A DNA stretch of 64,000 nt from Myxococcales bacterium (GTDB taxonomy: Bacteria; Myxococcota_A; Polyangia; Palsa-1104), in the NCBI GenBank assembly GCA_003170275.1, contig PNAM01000078.1, positions 91,082-155,081 on the forward strand, in the 5' to 3' direction. Positions within the stretch are counted from its first letter, which is position 1. Each line of letters begins with the position of its first letter. Made by a program: the position numbers and the translations under genes. This document shows positions 55,982 to 63,978 of this stretch, piece after piece. Under the pieces are notes generated by a model that saw only the letters and a list, made by a program, of their open reading frames with translations, did not search any database and was not told where the DNA came from.

Positions 55982-56488
55982 ATGAGAATGCACTTCTTGC
56001 TAGGCGCGCTATTGATCGCCGGTTGCGGGTCGAGCGATCAGGTCACGACGAACTACAAGACCATCGGCGCGACGGGCGGCCAGATCTCGCTCAACTCGAC
56101 CGTGCTGACCATTCCCGCCGGCGCGCTGGCGATGGACACGGTGATCACGCTGACCCAGACCGGCGACAGCGCGCCGTCGGGGATGAGCGCGTATACGCCG
56201 ATCTACAAGTACGAGCCCGAGGGGCTGCAGTTCCTCAAGCCGGCCAGCGTCACGTTCGAGCTGCCCAGCCCGGCCGATTCTCCGTCGGTGTTCTGGTCCA
56301 ACGCGGCGGGCGGCTTCGACGATCTGCGCGGCAAGATCGTGGGCCGCGCGATCACCGGCAGCATCATGCACTTCTCGAAGGGCTACGCCGGCAAGGGCCT
56401 CGGCGGGATCTACGTCGACGCGGGCGTCCCCGATCTGATGCCGCCGGCCGATCTGGCGGTCGCGGCCGATCTGGCGACGAGCGACTAA
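55982..56488 (+). CDS. Lipoprotein with ZU5-like domain (168 aa)
   Basis: Lipoprotein signal MHFLLGALLIAGC (lipid Cys about 15). The mature part has ATGGQISLNSTVLTIPAGALAMDTVITLT, the strand pattern of ZU5-like domains of secreted proteins, and a low-complexity Asp/Ala tail. Good AGGGGG ribosome site. Its TAA overlaps the ATG of the methyltransferase gene (TAATG). Confidence 0.75.
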   Translation: MRMHFLLGALLIAGCGSSDQVTTNYKTIGATGGQISLNSTVLTIPAGALAMDTVITLTQTGDSAPSGMSAYTPIYKYEPEGLQFLKPASVTFELPSPADSPSVFWSNAAGGFDDLRGKIVGRAITGSIMHFSKGYAGKGLGGIYVDAGVPDLMPPADLAVAADLATSD

Positions 56489-57246
56489 TGGCCTGGGAGC
56501 CGGCGCAGTATCTGAAGTTCCAGAAGGAGCGCTTCGCGCCGTTCGAGGATTGCCTCGCGCTCGTCGAGCGGCGCGCGGCGCTGTCGGTGGTGGACCTGGG
56601 CTGCGGCACCGGCGAGCTGACCCGGCGCCTCGCGGACGCGCTGCCGGATGCGGACGTGACGGGAATCGATTCCTCGCCGGAGATGTTGGACAAGGCACGG
56701 GCGCAGGAGCGGCCCGGGGTGCGCTTTTCGCGCGGGACGATCGAAGAGACGCGGGGGACGTGGGACCTGGTGTTCTCGCATGCGGCGATCCAGTGGGTCG
56801 ACGATCACCGCGCGCTGGTGCCGCGGCTGCTCGAGCTGGTGCGGCCGGGCGGGCAGCTGGTGGTGCAGCTGCCGTCGAATCACGGGCATCCGTCGCACGC
56901 GGCGATGCGCGCGCTGGTGGCGGAGGCGCCGTTTGCCGAAGCGCTGGGCGGCTGGTCGCGGCAGGCGCCGGTGCTGCCGCTCGAGGCGTACGCCGAGCTC
57001 CTGTTCGCGCACGGCGCGCAGGAGCTGACGGTGTTCGAGAAGGTCTATCCGCACGTGCTGGAGAACGCTGACGCGGTGGCGGAGTGGGTGCGCGGGACCG
57101 CGCTGGTGCCGGTGTTCGAGCGGCTGCCGGCCTCCTTGCACGCGGCCTATTGGGACCGATATCGCGAGAAGTTGCGCGAGCACTGGCCCAGAGGGCCGGT
57201 ATTCTTTGGGTTCAAGCGAATCGTGTTTGCCGCGCGGCGCGCGTAG
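56488..57246 (+). CDS. Trans-aconitate methyltransferase-like SAM methyltransferase
   Basis: 252 aa. It opens WEPAQYLKFQKERFAPFEDCLALV, very like Tam, followed by motif I VVDLGCGTGELTRRLA, IDSSPEMLDKA, SHAAIQWVDDH and LVRPGGQLVVQLPSN. Tam methylates trans-aconitate to relieve aconitase inhibition. The match is good over the whole length, but the substrate is inferred from similarity. Confidence 0.85.
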   Translation: MAWEPAQYLKFQKERFAPFEDCLALVERRAALSVVDLGCGTGELTRRLADALPDADVTGIDSSPEMLDKARAQERPGVRFSRGTIEETRGTWDLVFSHAAIQWVDDHRALVPRLLELVRPGGQLVVQLPSNHGHPSHAAMRALVAEAPFAEALGGWSRQAPVLPLEAYAELLFAHGAQELTVFEKVYPHVLENADAVAEWVRGTALVPVFERLPASLHAAYWDRYREKLREHWPRGPVFFGFKRIVFAARRA

Positions 57247-57279
57247 AACGTAGAGCAGGAAACCCGCACAGGAGAAACG

Positions 57280-57498
57280 ATGGCCAAGTACAAAGGCAAG
57301 GTGGTGCGCTCGGATCTGGAGGGTGGGTTCTGGACCCTCGAGTCGGACGACGGGACGACCTACAAGCTGGAGGGCGGCGGGGCGGACCTCTTGAAGGGCG
57401 GCGTCAAGGCCGAGGTCGAGGGCGGGATCGACGGCGACGCGATGGGAATCGGCTTCGGCTCGCCAGTGCTGAAGGTCAAGAAGTACAAGATCCTGTGA
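57280..57498 (+). CDS. Small beta-rich protein (72 aa)
   Basis: MAKYKGKVVRSDLEGGFWTL and a second strand set ending VLKVKKYKIL, with a glycine-rich middle. It looks like a single small OB- or SH3-like barrel. Strong AGGAGA ribosome site. No family recognised. Confidence 0.7.
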   Translation: MAKYKGKVVRSDLEGGFWTLESDDGTTYKLEGGGADLLKGGVKAEVEGGIDGDAMGIGFGSPVLKVKKYKIL

Positions 57499-57500
57499 AT

Positions 57501-57523
57501 CCTTCCTTGCGCCGAAGGCGAGG
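57501..57523 (+). repeat. Dispersed palindromic repeat, copy 2
   Basis: A 23-nt unit, CCTTCC followed by TTGCGCCGAAGGCGAGG, identical to copy 3 at 62627-62649. Its centre can fold as CGCC-GAA-GGCG. This copy lies between genes, starting 2 nt after a stop codon. Confidence 0.6.
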
Positions 57524-57614
57524 TTCCATCGCGGGAGCGATGCTTCCTTTCACGCACTTGCGCAGCCGGGGGGTGCTGGGTAAGCTGCGCGCTTACTTCA
57601 TGCGGAGCCGCCTG

Positions 57615-58145
57615 ATGAAATTCGAGCTCAAGCACACGTTCGATGCGTCGGTCGACGCGGTCATCGACGCCATGACCGATCCTGCCTTCCCCGAGTTCAT
57701 GAAGGCGAACATGAAGATGATGAGCGACATCAAGTCGATCGATCGCAAGGAGCAGCCGGGGCGGCTCGACTGGCGGCTGCGCTGTGTGCCGATCCCGCTG
57801 ATCAAGAAGGTGGGGCCGAAGGAAGTGCCGCCCGAGGCGCTGGCGTTCATCCAGGAGTCGTCGCTCGATCGCACGGCCAAGCGCATGACGTTCAAGAACG
57901 TGGGCGAGCATCCGAAGGTGAAGAAGCACCTCGAGAACTCGGGGACGTTCACGTTTCGCGATCTCGGCGGGCGCACCGAGCGGACCATTTCGGGCGAGCT
58001 CAAGGTGACCAACCTGTCGTTCCTGCTCAAGCCGCTGGCGATGATCGCCGAGCAGCTCATCTATTCGAACGCGCAGAACCTGCTCAACGAAGAGGCGCGC
58101 GTGTTCGCCGAGTTCTTGAAGCAGCGCAAGCCCGCCGCGGCGTAA
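57615..58145 (+). CDS. DUF2505 (SRPBCC-fold) protein
   Basis: 176 aa. FELKHTFDASVDAVIDAMTDPAFPEF at the N-terminus and the beta-rich ligand-binding layout match the DUF2505 branch of the START/SRPBCC superfamily. It may bind a hydrophobic ligand. The ATG at 57615 has GGAG 7 nt upstream; an ATG 15 nt earlier is possible. The next gene starts 2 nt after its stop. Confidence 0.8.
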   Translation: MKFELKHTFDASVDAVIDAMTDPAFPEFMKANMKMMSDIKSIDRKEQPGRLDWRLRCVPIPLIKKVGPKEVPPEALAFIQESSLDRTAKRMTFKNVGEHPKVKKHLENSGTFTFRDLGGRTERTISGELKVTNLSFLLKPLAMIAEQLIYSNAQNLLNEEARVFAEFLKQRKPAAA

Positions 58146-58147
58146 CC

Positions 58148-58501
58148 GTGCAGGCCAACGTCGAGATCGCGCGTGCGTGGCTGCGCGCGTTCAACGCGCA
58201 CGACGTGGACGCGCTGGTCGCGTTGTACGCCGACGACGCGACGCACACCTCGCCGAAGATTCGCGCGTTGCATCCGGAAGGCGGCGGAAAGCTGCGCGGC
58301 AAGGAAGCGCTCGCGAAGTGGTGGCGCGATTCGAACGCGCGGCTGCCCAACCTGCACTACGAAGAGCTGGCGATCACCGCCGACGGCGCGCGCGTGCTGA
58401 TCGAGTACGTGCGCCACGCGCCGGACGGCAAGTCACCGGTGGCGGAGGCGTTCGACATTCGCGATGGGAAGATCGTCGCGTCGCGCGTCTACCACGGCTG
58501 A
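58148..58501 (+). CDS. SnoaL/NTF2-like protein
   Basis: 117 aa cone-shaped NTF2 fold: EIARAWLRAFNAHDVDALVALYADDATHTSP, RGKEALAKWWRD and the C-terminal EAFDIRDGKIVASRVYH. Such proteins are cyclases, isomerases or ligand binders. GTG start 2 nt after the DUF2505 gene, so a two-gene operon. Convergent with the adaptor gene. Confidence 0.85.
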   Translation: MQANVEIARAWLRAFNAHDVDALVALYADDATHTSPKIRALHPEGGGKLRGKEALAKWWRDSNARLPNLHYEELAITADGARVLIEYVRHAPDGKSPVAEAFDIRDGKIVASRVYHG

Positions 58502-58509
58502 AACTCCGG

Positions 58510-60051
58510 TTATTGGGTGGAGGCTTTTTGGCCGTCTTGGAGCGTGTCGGCGCCGGAGGTGATGACCGAGTCGCCGGTGGCCAGGCCGGAGGAGATCAGG
58601 ACCTCGGTGGGGGAGGAGCGATCGACCACGGTGACCTTGCGGAGCTTGGCTTCGCCGTCGGAGAGCACGAACACCACGTCGCCGTCGTCGCGCTTGACTA
58701 CCGCGCTGGCCGGGACCGGGACTACGTTCTGCTCCTTCTTCTTGACCAGGCGCAGCTGATCGCCCGGCTTGGCGGTCGTGGAGTCGGGCAGCTCGACGGT
58801 GACCGAGCCGTTGGCGGCCTGGGTGACGCGCCCGCCGAGGGTCGCCCCGCCCGCCGCCGGCTGCAGCATAACGGACTCACCGACCTTCGGGCCACCTTCT
58901 CCGGGGCCCGCGGGCAGCTTGAAGTCGACCGACATGCGCTTGTCGCCGACCTTGACCGCCGGCTCGCCCGCCTTGGCATCGCCGCCGGCGGTGACCAGCA
59001 CCTCGGTGACGGTGCCGGTGCCCGGCGCGATCAGGCGCACCTTGGCGGCGCGCGCCTCGAGCTCGCCGAGCAGCTTTTTCTTTTCGGCCACCTTGCCTTC
59101 GGCCGTCTTGATCGCCGCCTCGTCGCCCTTGGCCTTGGCCGCGTCGAGCTGCTTCTGATAGAAGCCGGCGCGATCCTTGACGTCGTTGAGCGCCTTCTCG
59201 ACCGCCGGGTAGGACTCGAGAGTCGCCAGCGGCATGCCCGGCTTGGCCTCGGTGCCCTTGGCGACCACGTCGGTGACCTTGCCCGCTTCGCCGAACGACA
59301 GCGCCTGCGAATCGGCCTTGCGGACCGCCCCGGCGCCGTCGAACAGCCGCACCACCTCGCGCGGCGACGCCAGCATCACGTTGACGTGCGTCGACTGCGG
59401 CTTCAAGAACTTGATGTACGCGAACACCCCCGCGACGCCGAGGATCACCACCAGCAGCAAGATCATCGACGCGGAGCCCGACTTCTTCGGGACGCCGGCG
59501 GCTTCCATCGCCGCGATCGTGCTCGGACCCGCGGAGACCTTCCCCGTCGACGTCCCGACCTCGGCGTTCGGCGTGGACATCATCGACGCCGGCGCGGGCG
59601 CGGGTGCGGGATCGTCCTCGTCCGGCGCTTCGATCGACAGCTCGGGCGAGAGCTCCGGCTCGGTCATGGTGCGCGAGGTGGACGACTCGAACTCGCCGTT
59701 CCCGCGCGCAGGCTGCGGCGGCGGCAGCGGCGTCACGTCGGACTTCGACGAGTGCGTGGCCGGCTCGAGCGCCTCGGTCGCCGAGTCCTCGAAGAAGCCC
59801 AGCTCGCCCAGCTTCTTGGCGTACTCCGACAGATCGTCCGGGCTCGGGTTCAGCCCGAGCCGCTCGTGCGCCCAGGACGCGACCTCGTGGAACTGCCGCG
59901 CGCCGTCCATCCGCTCGGCGATCAGCCACTCGAAGTCGTACAGGCGCATGTTGCCGCCCGACCGTGGGTCGGTCACGTCGAAGTACTTGACCCCCTGCTC
60001 TTCAGCCGGGGTCGCTTTCAGGTCATTCCGGATCCGTGGTGTCTGGGTCAC
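58510..60051 (-). CDS. HlyD-like membrane-fusion protein with PqqD-like N-terminal domain (513 aa)
   Basis: Residues 15-95 resemble the PqqD-like domain that precedes HlyD adaptors in some systems (YDFEWLIAERMDGARQFHEVASW). A disordered acidic/Pro linker leads to a TM helix (195-213), a coiled coil (about 290-345) flanked by lipoyl-like halves, and a beta-barrel/membrane-proximal region. This is an RND/ABC periplasmic adaptor layout, but no transporter partner is adjacent. It starts 1 nt after mglA, so it is translated with the polarity module. Confidence 0.8.
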   Translation of the reverse strand: MTQTPRIRNDLKATPAEEQGVKYFDVTDPRSGGNMRLYDFEWLIAERMDGARQFHEVASWAHERLGLNPSPDDLSEYAKKLGELGFFEDSATEALEPATHSSKSDVTPLPPPQPARGNGEFESSTSRTMTEPELSPELSIEAPDEDDPAPAPAPASMMSTPNAEVGTSTGKVSAGPSTIAAMEAAGVPKKSGSASMILLLVVILGVAGVFAYIKFLKPQSTHVNVMLASPREVVRLFDGAGAVRKADSQALSFGEAGKVTDVVAKGTEAKPGMPLATLESYPAVEKALNDVKDRAGFYQKQLDAAKAKGDEAAIKTAEGKVAEKKKLLGELEARAAKVRLIAPGTGTVTEVLVTAGGDAKAGEPAVKVGDKRMSVDFKLPAGPGEGGPKVGESVMLQPAAGGATLGGRVTQAANGSVTVELPDSTTAKPGDQLRLVKKKEQNVVPVPASAVVKRDDGDVVFVLSDGEAKLRKVTVVDRSSPTEVLISSGLATGDSVITSGADTLQDGQKASTQ

Positions 60052-60052
60052 G

Positions 60053-60640
60053 TTACCCGCCTCGCTTGAGCTCCGTCAGCACCAGCTTGGCCACCGCCTT
60101 CAGCGTGTCGAACACGCCGACGCCGGTCGTCGCCACAGCCTCGTACTCGGGGACGTTGGTCGGGTTGAGAAGCTTCTTGAGCTCGTCGAGCGGGGCCGAG
60201 CTGGGCAGGTCCCGCTTGTTGTACTGCACTACGTACGGAATCTTGTCGAGGTTGTATCCCTGGTCCTGCAGGTTGACCCGCAGGTTGTCCAGCGACTCGA
60301 TGTTGGCTTCCATGCGCTCGACCTGCGAATCGGCGACGAAGCACACGCCGTCGACGCCCTTCAGGATCAGCTTGCGGCTGGCGTCGTAGAACACCTGGCC
60401 GGGAACGGTATAGAGGTGGAACCGCGTCTTGAAGCCGCGGATCTCGCCGAGCGAGAGCGGCAGGAAGTCGAAGAACAGCGTGCGCTCGGTCTCCGTCGCG
60501 AGGGAGATCATCTTGCCCTTCGCTTCGGGATTGGTCTTGGAGTAGATGTACTGCAAATTGGTCGTCTTCCCGCACAGGCCGGGGCCGTAGTAGACGATCT
60601 TGCAGTTGATCTCTCGCGAGCTGTAGTTGATGAAACTCAT
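60053..60640 (-). CDS. mglA: Polarity/gliding-motility Ras-like GTPase MglA
   Basis: 195 aa, the same length as Myxococcus MglA and near-identical in motifs. P-loop GPGLCGKTT (19-27), the diagnostic TVPGQ switch II with Thr78 where most Ras proteins have Asp, and NKRD (141-144). It marks the leading cell pole and switches motility polarity in Myxococcus. Lies 21 nt after mglB and is followed by the HlyD-like gene. Confidence 0.97.
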   Translation of the reverse strand: MSFINYSSREINCKIVYYGPGLCGKTTNLQYIYSKTNPEAKGKMISLATETERTLFFDFLPLSLGEIRGFKTRFHLYTVPGQVFYDASRKLILKGVDGVCFVADSQVERMEANIESLDNLRVNLQDQGYNLDKIPYVVQYNKRDLPSSAPLDELKKLLNPTNVPEYEAVATTGVGVFDTLKAVAKLVLTELKRGG

Positions 60641-60661
60641 CGCGTAGCGCTGCCCCCCGGG

Positions 60662-61141
60662 CTAGTCGTTGAAGAGATTGTCGATGTCGTCGTCGGAGAT
60701 CTCTCCGAGGACGGGGGATGCATTCCCCGCCGACATCTTCTTCACCAGGGCGTCGAACACCTTGGTCAGCTCCTCCGCCGCCTTCTTGACGCGCAGTCGC
60801 ACCAGGCCGAGCGACGAACGCGTGTCGAACAGCACCACCAGAATGGCGCGCTGGGCCACGATCGACAGGTGGATGTTGGTCTTCTCCCCCTCGTGGAACT
60901 GGCCGGAGAATTCCTTCTCCGCGAGCAGCTTGGCGATTCCGCCGGTGGCTGCCACGTTGCCCGCGAACAGCGAGGAGAGCGAAGTCACGTCCAGGTTTTC
61001 GGTGTTCCCTGAGCGTGCGATCTCCTGACCATCCTTATTGATGACGAGGATCGCCACGGAGTTCGAGTCACGCTGCAGCCGGTCGCAGACCGACTGGATC
61101 TGCAGCTGCTCCTCCTCGAACATCACCACGGTGCTACCCAT
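60662..61141 (-). CDS. mglB: MglB, roadblock-domain GTPase-activating partner of MglA
   Basis: 159 aa roadblock/LC7 fold: VAILVINKDGQEIARSGNTENLDVTSLSSLFAGNVAATGGIAKLL and FDTRSSLGLVRLRVKKA, ending EISDDDIDNLF as in Myxococcus MglB. It is the GAP of MglA and sets the lagging pole. The ATG has a GGAGA site 9 nt upstream. A TTGAAA lies upstream but its -10 is poor, so mglBA may be read from recR or its own weak promoter. Confidence 0.97.
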   Translation of the reverse strand: MGSTVVMFEEEQLQIQSVCDRLQRDSNSVAILVINKDGQEIARSGNTENLDVTSLSSLFAGNVAATGGIAKLLAEKEFSGQFHEGEKTNIHLSIVAQRAILVVLFDTRSSLGLVRLRVKKAAEELTKVFDALVKKMSAGNASPVLGEISDDDIDNLFND

Positions 61142-61200
61142 CGCGGGGTCTCTCCTGTGTCCGGTCGTCTAGGGTTAACAGATTGCACTCATTATTTCAA

Positions 61201-61821
61201 CTACATCTCCCGACGACCTTCGAGCGCCCGGGCGATCGTGACACCGTCGGCGTATTCCAATTCCCCACCCACGGCCAGCCCAGAGGCGATCCGGGTCACT
61301 TTGACGCCGAGCGGTTTGGCCACTTTTGCGAGGTAGAGCGCGGTCGCTTCGCCCTCGACGTTCGGGCTGGTGGCGATGATCAGCTCGCGGATCTTCGGGG
61401 CGTCTCCACTCGCTGGCTGACCGAGGCGCAGCAGCAGCTCGCGCAAGCGTAGATCGTCGGGGCCGATGCCGTCGAGCGGCGAGAGCACGCCGTGCAGCAC
61501 GTGGTAGCGGCCGCGAAAATTGCCGGTGCGCTCGACGGCGTAGAGATCGGGCGCGCTGGCGACCACGCACACCAACGCCGGATCGCGCCGTTGATCGGCG
61601 CACAGCGCGCAAGGGCTCGACTCGGTGAGGTTCATGCACACCTCGCACAGGCGGATCTTTTCCTTCACCTCGACGAGCGCGTGCGCCAGATCGCGCGCGT
61701 AGGTGTCGGGCGCGCGCAAGACGTAGAAGGCCAGCCGCGTGGCGGTCTTCTCGCCGACGCCGGGAAGCTTGGCCAACTCTCGAATGAGCCGACCGATCGG
61801 ATCGCCAGAGGCCGCGGCCAC
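61201..61821 (-). CDS. recR: Recombination protein RecR
   Basis: 206 aa. Helix-hairpin-helix LPGVGEKTATRLAFYVL, the C4 zinc finger CEVCMNLTESSPCALC and the Toprim core VVASAPDLYAVERTGNF and ATSPNVEGEATALYLA. RecR works with RecF/RecO to load RecA at gaps. GTG start, 5 nt after ybaB, the classic dnaX-ybaB-recR order. Confidence 0.97.
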   Translation of the reverse strand: MAAASGDPIGRLIRELAKLPGVGEKTATRLAFYVLRAPDTYARDLAHALVEVKEKIRLCEVCMNLTESSPCALCADQRRDPALVCVVASAPDLYAVERTGNFRGRYHVLHGVLSPLDGIGPDDLRLRELLLRLGQPASGDAPKIRELIIATSPNVEGEATALYLAKVAKPLGVKVTRIASGLAVGGELEYADGVTIARALEGRREM

Positions 61822-61826
61822 GTTGT

Positions 61827-62180
61827 TTACAGGAGACCCGGAGGGAGCATGCCGCCGAGCGGGCCCATCGCCTGTTGCATGGAGTCGGCGGTCAGCTCCT
61901 GCGCCTTCTGCACCGCCTGGTTGATCGCGGCGACCACCAGATCTTCGAGCATCGAGAGATCCTTGGGATCGATCACCGACGGATCGATCTTGATCTTCTT
62001 GACCTCGAGGCCGCCGGTCATCAGCACCGTGACCATGCCGCCGCCGGCCGAGGCTTCGACGGTCTTCAGCTTCGCCGCCTCCTGCGCCTTCATCATGGTC
62101 TCTTGCATCTGCTGCGCTTGCTGCATCATGGCGCCGAGATCGAACCCGCCCGGCCCGCCACCCTGATTCTGGTCCGCCAT
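61827..62180 (-). CDS. ybaB: YbaB/EbfC nucleoid-associated protein
   Basis: 117 aa. A Met/Gln-rich N-terminal helix (MMQQAQQMQETMMKAQEA) and the GGGMVTVLMTGGLEVKKIKIDPSVIDPKDLSMLEDLVVAAINQA core are typical. Binds DNA as a dimer. The ATG overlaps the dnaX stop by 1 nt. Confidence 0.96.
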   Translation of the reverse strand: MADQNQGGGPGGFDLGAMMQQAQQMQETMMKAQEAAKLKTVEASAGGGMVTVLMTGGLEVKKIKIDPSVIDPKDLSMLEDLVVAAINQAVQKAQELTADSMQQAMGPLGGMLPPGLL

Positions 62181-63853
62181 TATTCTTTCTCCAGGTCGAC
62201 GACGGGATCCTTCCAGGTGGCCCCGCCGAATTTTTCTTCGATCAGCTTGCGCGCCGGATGGCCGAGCGCCTCCTGGCGACGCTGCTCACGCTCTTCGTCG
62301 ATCTTGCGCTGCTCGACCTCGATCACGGTCTCGGTGCCGGGCATCGCTGACGGGCTGTCGGCCGGCATCGCCCCGACGACGATCTCGACGATCAGCTCCT
62401 TGCCGGTGAGCGCCTTGAGCGCGGCGCGCAGCTGCGGCAATCGCTCGCGCACGCCGTCGGCCGCGAAGTCCTTGTCGAAGCCGATCGAGAACTTCTTGTC
62501 GTCCATGCCGAGGAGCCGGCTCTGCGCCAACCCGCACAGCATGGGATCGGTGCTCATGATCGCGTCGATCAGCTCGAGAAAACCTTTCGGCGCAGGCGGC
62601 GCTGCTTTCTGCACGGGTGCGCTGCCCCTTCCTTGCGCCGAAGGCGAGGGGCCATCCTGGGCAGGATGCACGCTGCTCGCTTGCGCACGACCTCCGCCTT
62701 TTTCCAGGCGGCCTTCGAGCGACTCGAGCTTCGCCAGCAGGCCGCCGAGCGGCTCGAGCGGCTCGACGCGCGTGAGCTCGACCAGCCCCACCTCGAGCAC
62801 GTAGCGCGGCACGGGCGACTTGGCGACCTCTTCGGCGATCTTGGCGAAGCGATCGAACAGCAGCTCGCACAGCCCGGCCGGTACTGACTGCACTTGCAAA
62901 CGCAGCTCCTCGATCTCCGCGGCACTACAGGCTTCGATCAGCGCGGCCGGATCCTTGACCGACGCGGTGACCACCAGATCGCGCAGGTGGCCGAGGAACG
63001 CGTGCGCGATCTGCGGCAGATCGTAGCCGCGCACGAACGCCGCGTCGACCAGCACCAGGGAGCTCTCGGCGTCCTTGGCCAGCACCGCCTTGCCGAGCTT
63101 GGTGAGCAGCGCGCGGTCGGCGACGCCCAGCACCTCGGCGGCCGAGACCTCGGTGATGCCGGCGGCGCCGACCGAGGCGATCACCTGGTCGAGCAGCGAC
63201 AGCGAATCGCGCACCGAGCCGCCCGACTCGCGCGCGATCAGCATCAACGCGGCGGGGTCGTACTCGATCTTCTCGGCAGCGAGGATGGCAGCCGCGTGCT
63301 CGACGATGCGGCGCGCGGGCACCAGCTTGAAGTCGTAGCGCTGCACGCGCGAGAGGATGGTGGCGGGGAGCTTGTGCGGATCGGTGGTGGCGAAGACGAA
63401 GATCGCGTGCGGCGGCGGCTCTTCCAGCGTCTTGAGCAGCGCGTTCCAGGCGCCCGACGAGAGCATGTGCACTTCGTCGAGGATGTAGACCTTCTTCTTG
63501 CCGCGCACCGGCGCGTAGCGGATCGACTCGCGCAGCTCGCGGATGTTGTCGACGCCGTTGTTGGATGCCGCGTCGATCTCCTGCACGTCGACGCTCGAGC
63601 CGGAGGTGATCTCCTTGCACGCGTCGCAAACGTTGCACGGGGTCGCGGTGGGCGCCTGATCGCAGGACAGCGCCTTGGCGAGGATGCGCGCGGCGGTGGT
63701 CTTGCCGACCCCGCGCGCGCCGGTGAACAGGAACGCGTGGTGCAGCCGCCCCTGGCCGATCGCGTTGGTGAGCGTGCGGGTGACGTGCTCCTGCCCGACG
63801 ATCTCCTCGAACGTCTGCGGCCGATACTTCCGGGCTAGAACGAGGTAGCTCAT
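62180..63853 (-). CDS. dnaX: DNA polymerase III subunit gamma/tau
   Basis: 557 aa clamp-loader ATPase. Walker A GARGVGKT (45-52), zinc cysteines 64, 73, 76 and 79, Walker B ILDEVHML and SRC box VQRYDF. A longer reading to 63907 would overlap the SRP RNA, so the ATG at 63853 (MSYLVLARKYRPQTF) is used. The linker between domains III and IV contains a copy of the dispersed repeat. No convincing programmed frameshift site. Confidence 0.97.
   Translation of the reverse strand: MSYLVLARKYRPQTFEEIVGQEHVTRTLTNAIGQGRLHHAFLFTGARGVGKTTAARILAKALSCDQAPTATPCNVCDACKEITSGSSVDVQEIDAASNNGVDNIRELRESIRYAPVRGKKKVYILDEVHMLSSGAWNALLKTLEEPPPHAIFVFATTDPHKLPATILSRVQRYDFKLVPARRIVEHAAAILAAEKIEYDPAALMLIARESGGSVRDSLSLLDQVIASVGAAGITEVSAAEVLGVADRALLTKLGKAVLAKDAESSLVLVDAAFVRGYDLPQIAHAFLGHLRDLVVTASVKDPAALIEACSAAEIEELRLQVQSVPAGLCELLFDRFAKIAEEVAKSPVPRYVLEVGLVELTRVEPLEPLGGLLAKLESLEGRLEKGGGRAQASSVHPAQDGPSPSAQGRGSAPVQKAAPPAPKGFLELIDAIMSTDPMLCGLAQSRLLGMDDKKFSIGFDKDFAADGVRERLPQLRAALKALTGKELIVEIVVGAMPADSPSAMPGTETVIEVEQRKIDEEREQRRQEALGHPARKLIEEKFGGATWKDPVVDLEKE
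62627..62649 (+). repeat. Dispersed palindromic repeat, copy 3 (inside dnaX)
   Basis: A 23-nt unit identical to copy 2 at 57501-57523. In the dnaX frame it encodes PSPSAQGR, in the flexible Pro/Ala linker, where an insertion is tolerable. Confidence 0.6.
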
Positions 63854-63884
63854 GCGCGGCTCACCATCAGAGATTGCGGGCGGG

Positions 63885-63900
63885 AAAAAAAAGGTGGCTC
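63885..63900 (-). terminator. U-tract terminator of the SRP RNA gene
   Basis: On the minus strand the closing stem of the RNA ends GGAGCCACC and is followed by eight T residues (63892-63885), giving an intrinsic terminator 31 nt before the dnaX start. Confidence 0.7.
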
Positions 63901-63978
63901 CGGGCACCCGCGCCGTCGACTACCGTTGCTCCCTTCCGGGCCTGGCGGAGTTCACGGGGATTCGTTGCACAGAGCCCG
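63893..63978 (-). ncRNA. ffs: Signal recognition particle RNA, small bacterial (4.5S) type
   Basis: The apical domain reads CAGGCCCGGAAGGGAGCAAC, the conserved GGAA tetraloop and asymmetric loop bound by Ffh. Flanking arms GGGCTC (5-prime) and GAGCC (3-prime) close a long hairpin of about 86 nt. It lies directly upstream of dnaX, the common ffs-dnaX-ybaB-recR order. Ends are estimated from pairing. Confidence 0.92.

Noticed and set aside
62696..62712. GAAAAAGG in a short hairpin as a dnaX programmed frameshift site
   Set aside because: The slippery heptamer is incomplete, and the hairpin contains the A-run instead of following it. I see no supported gamma-form stop.
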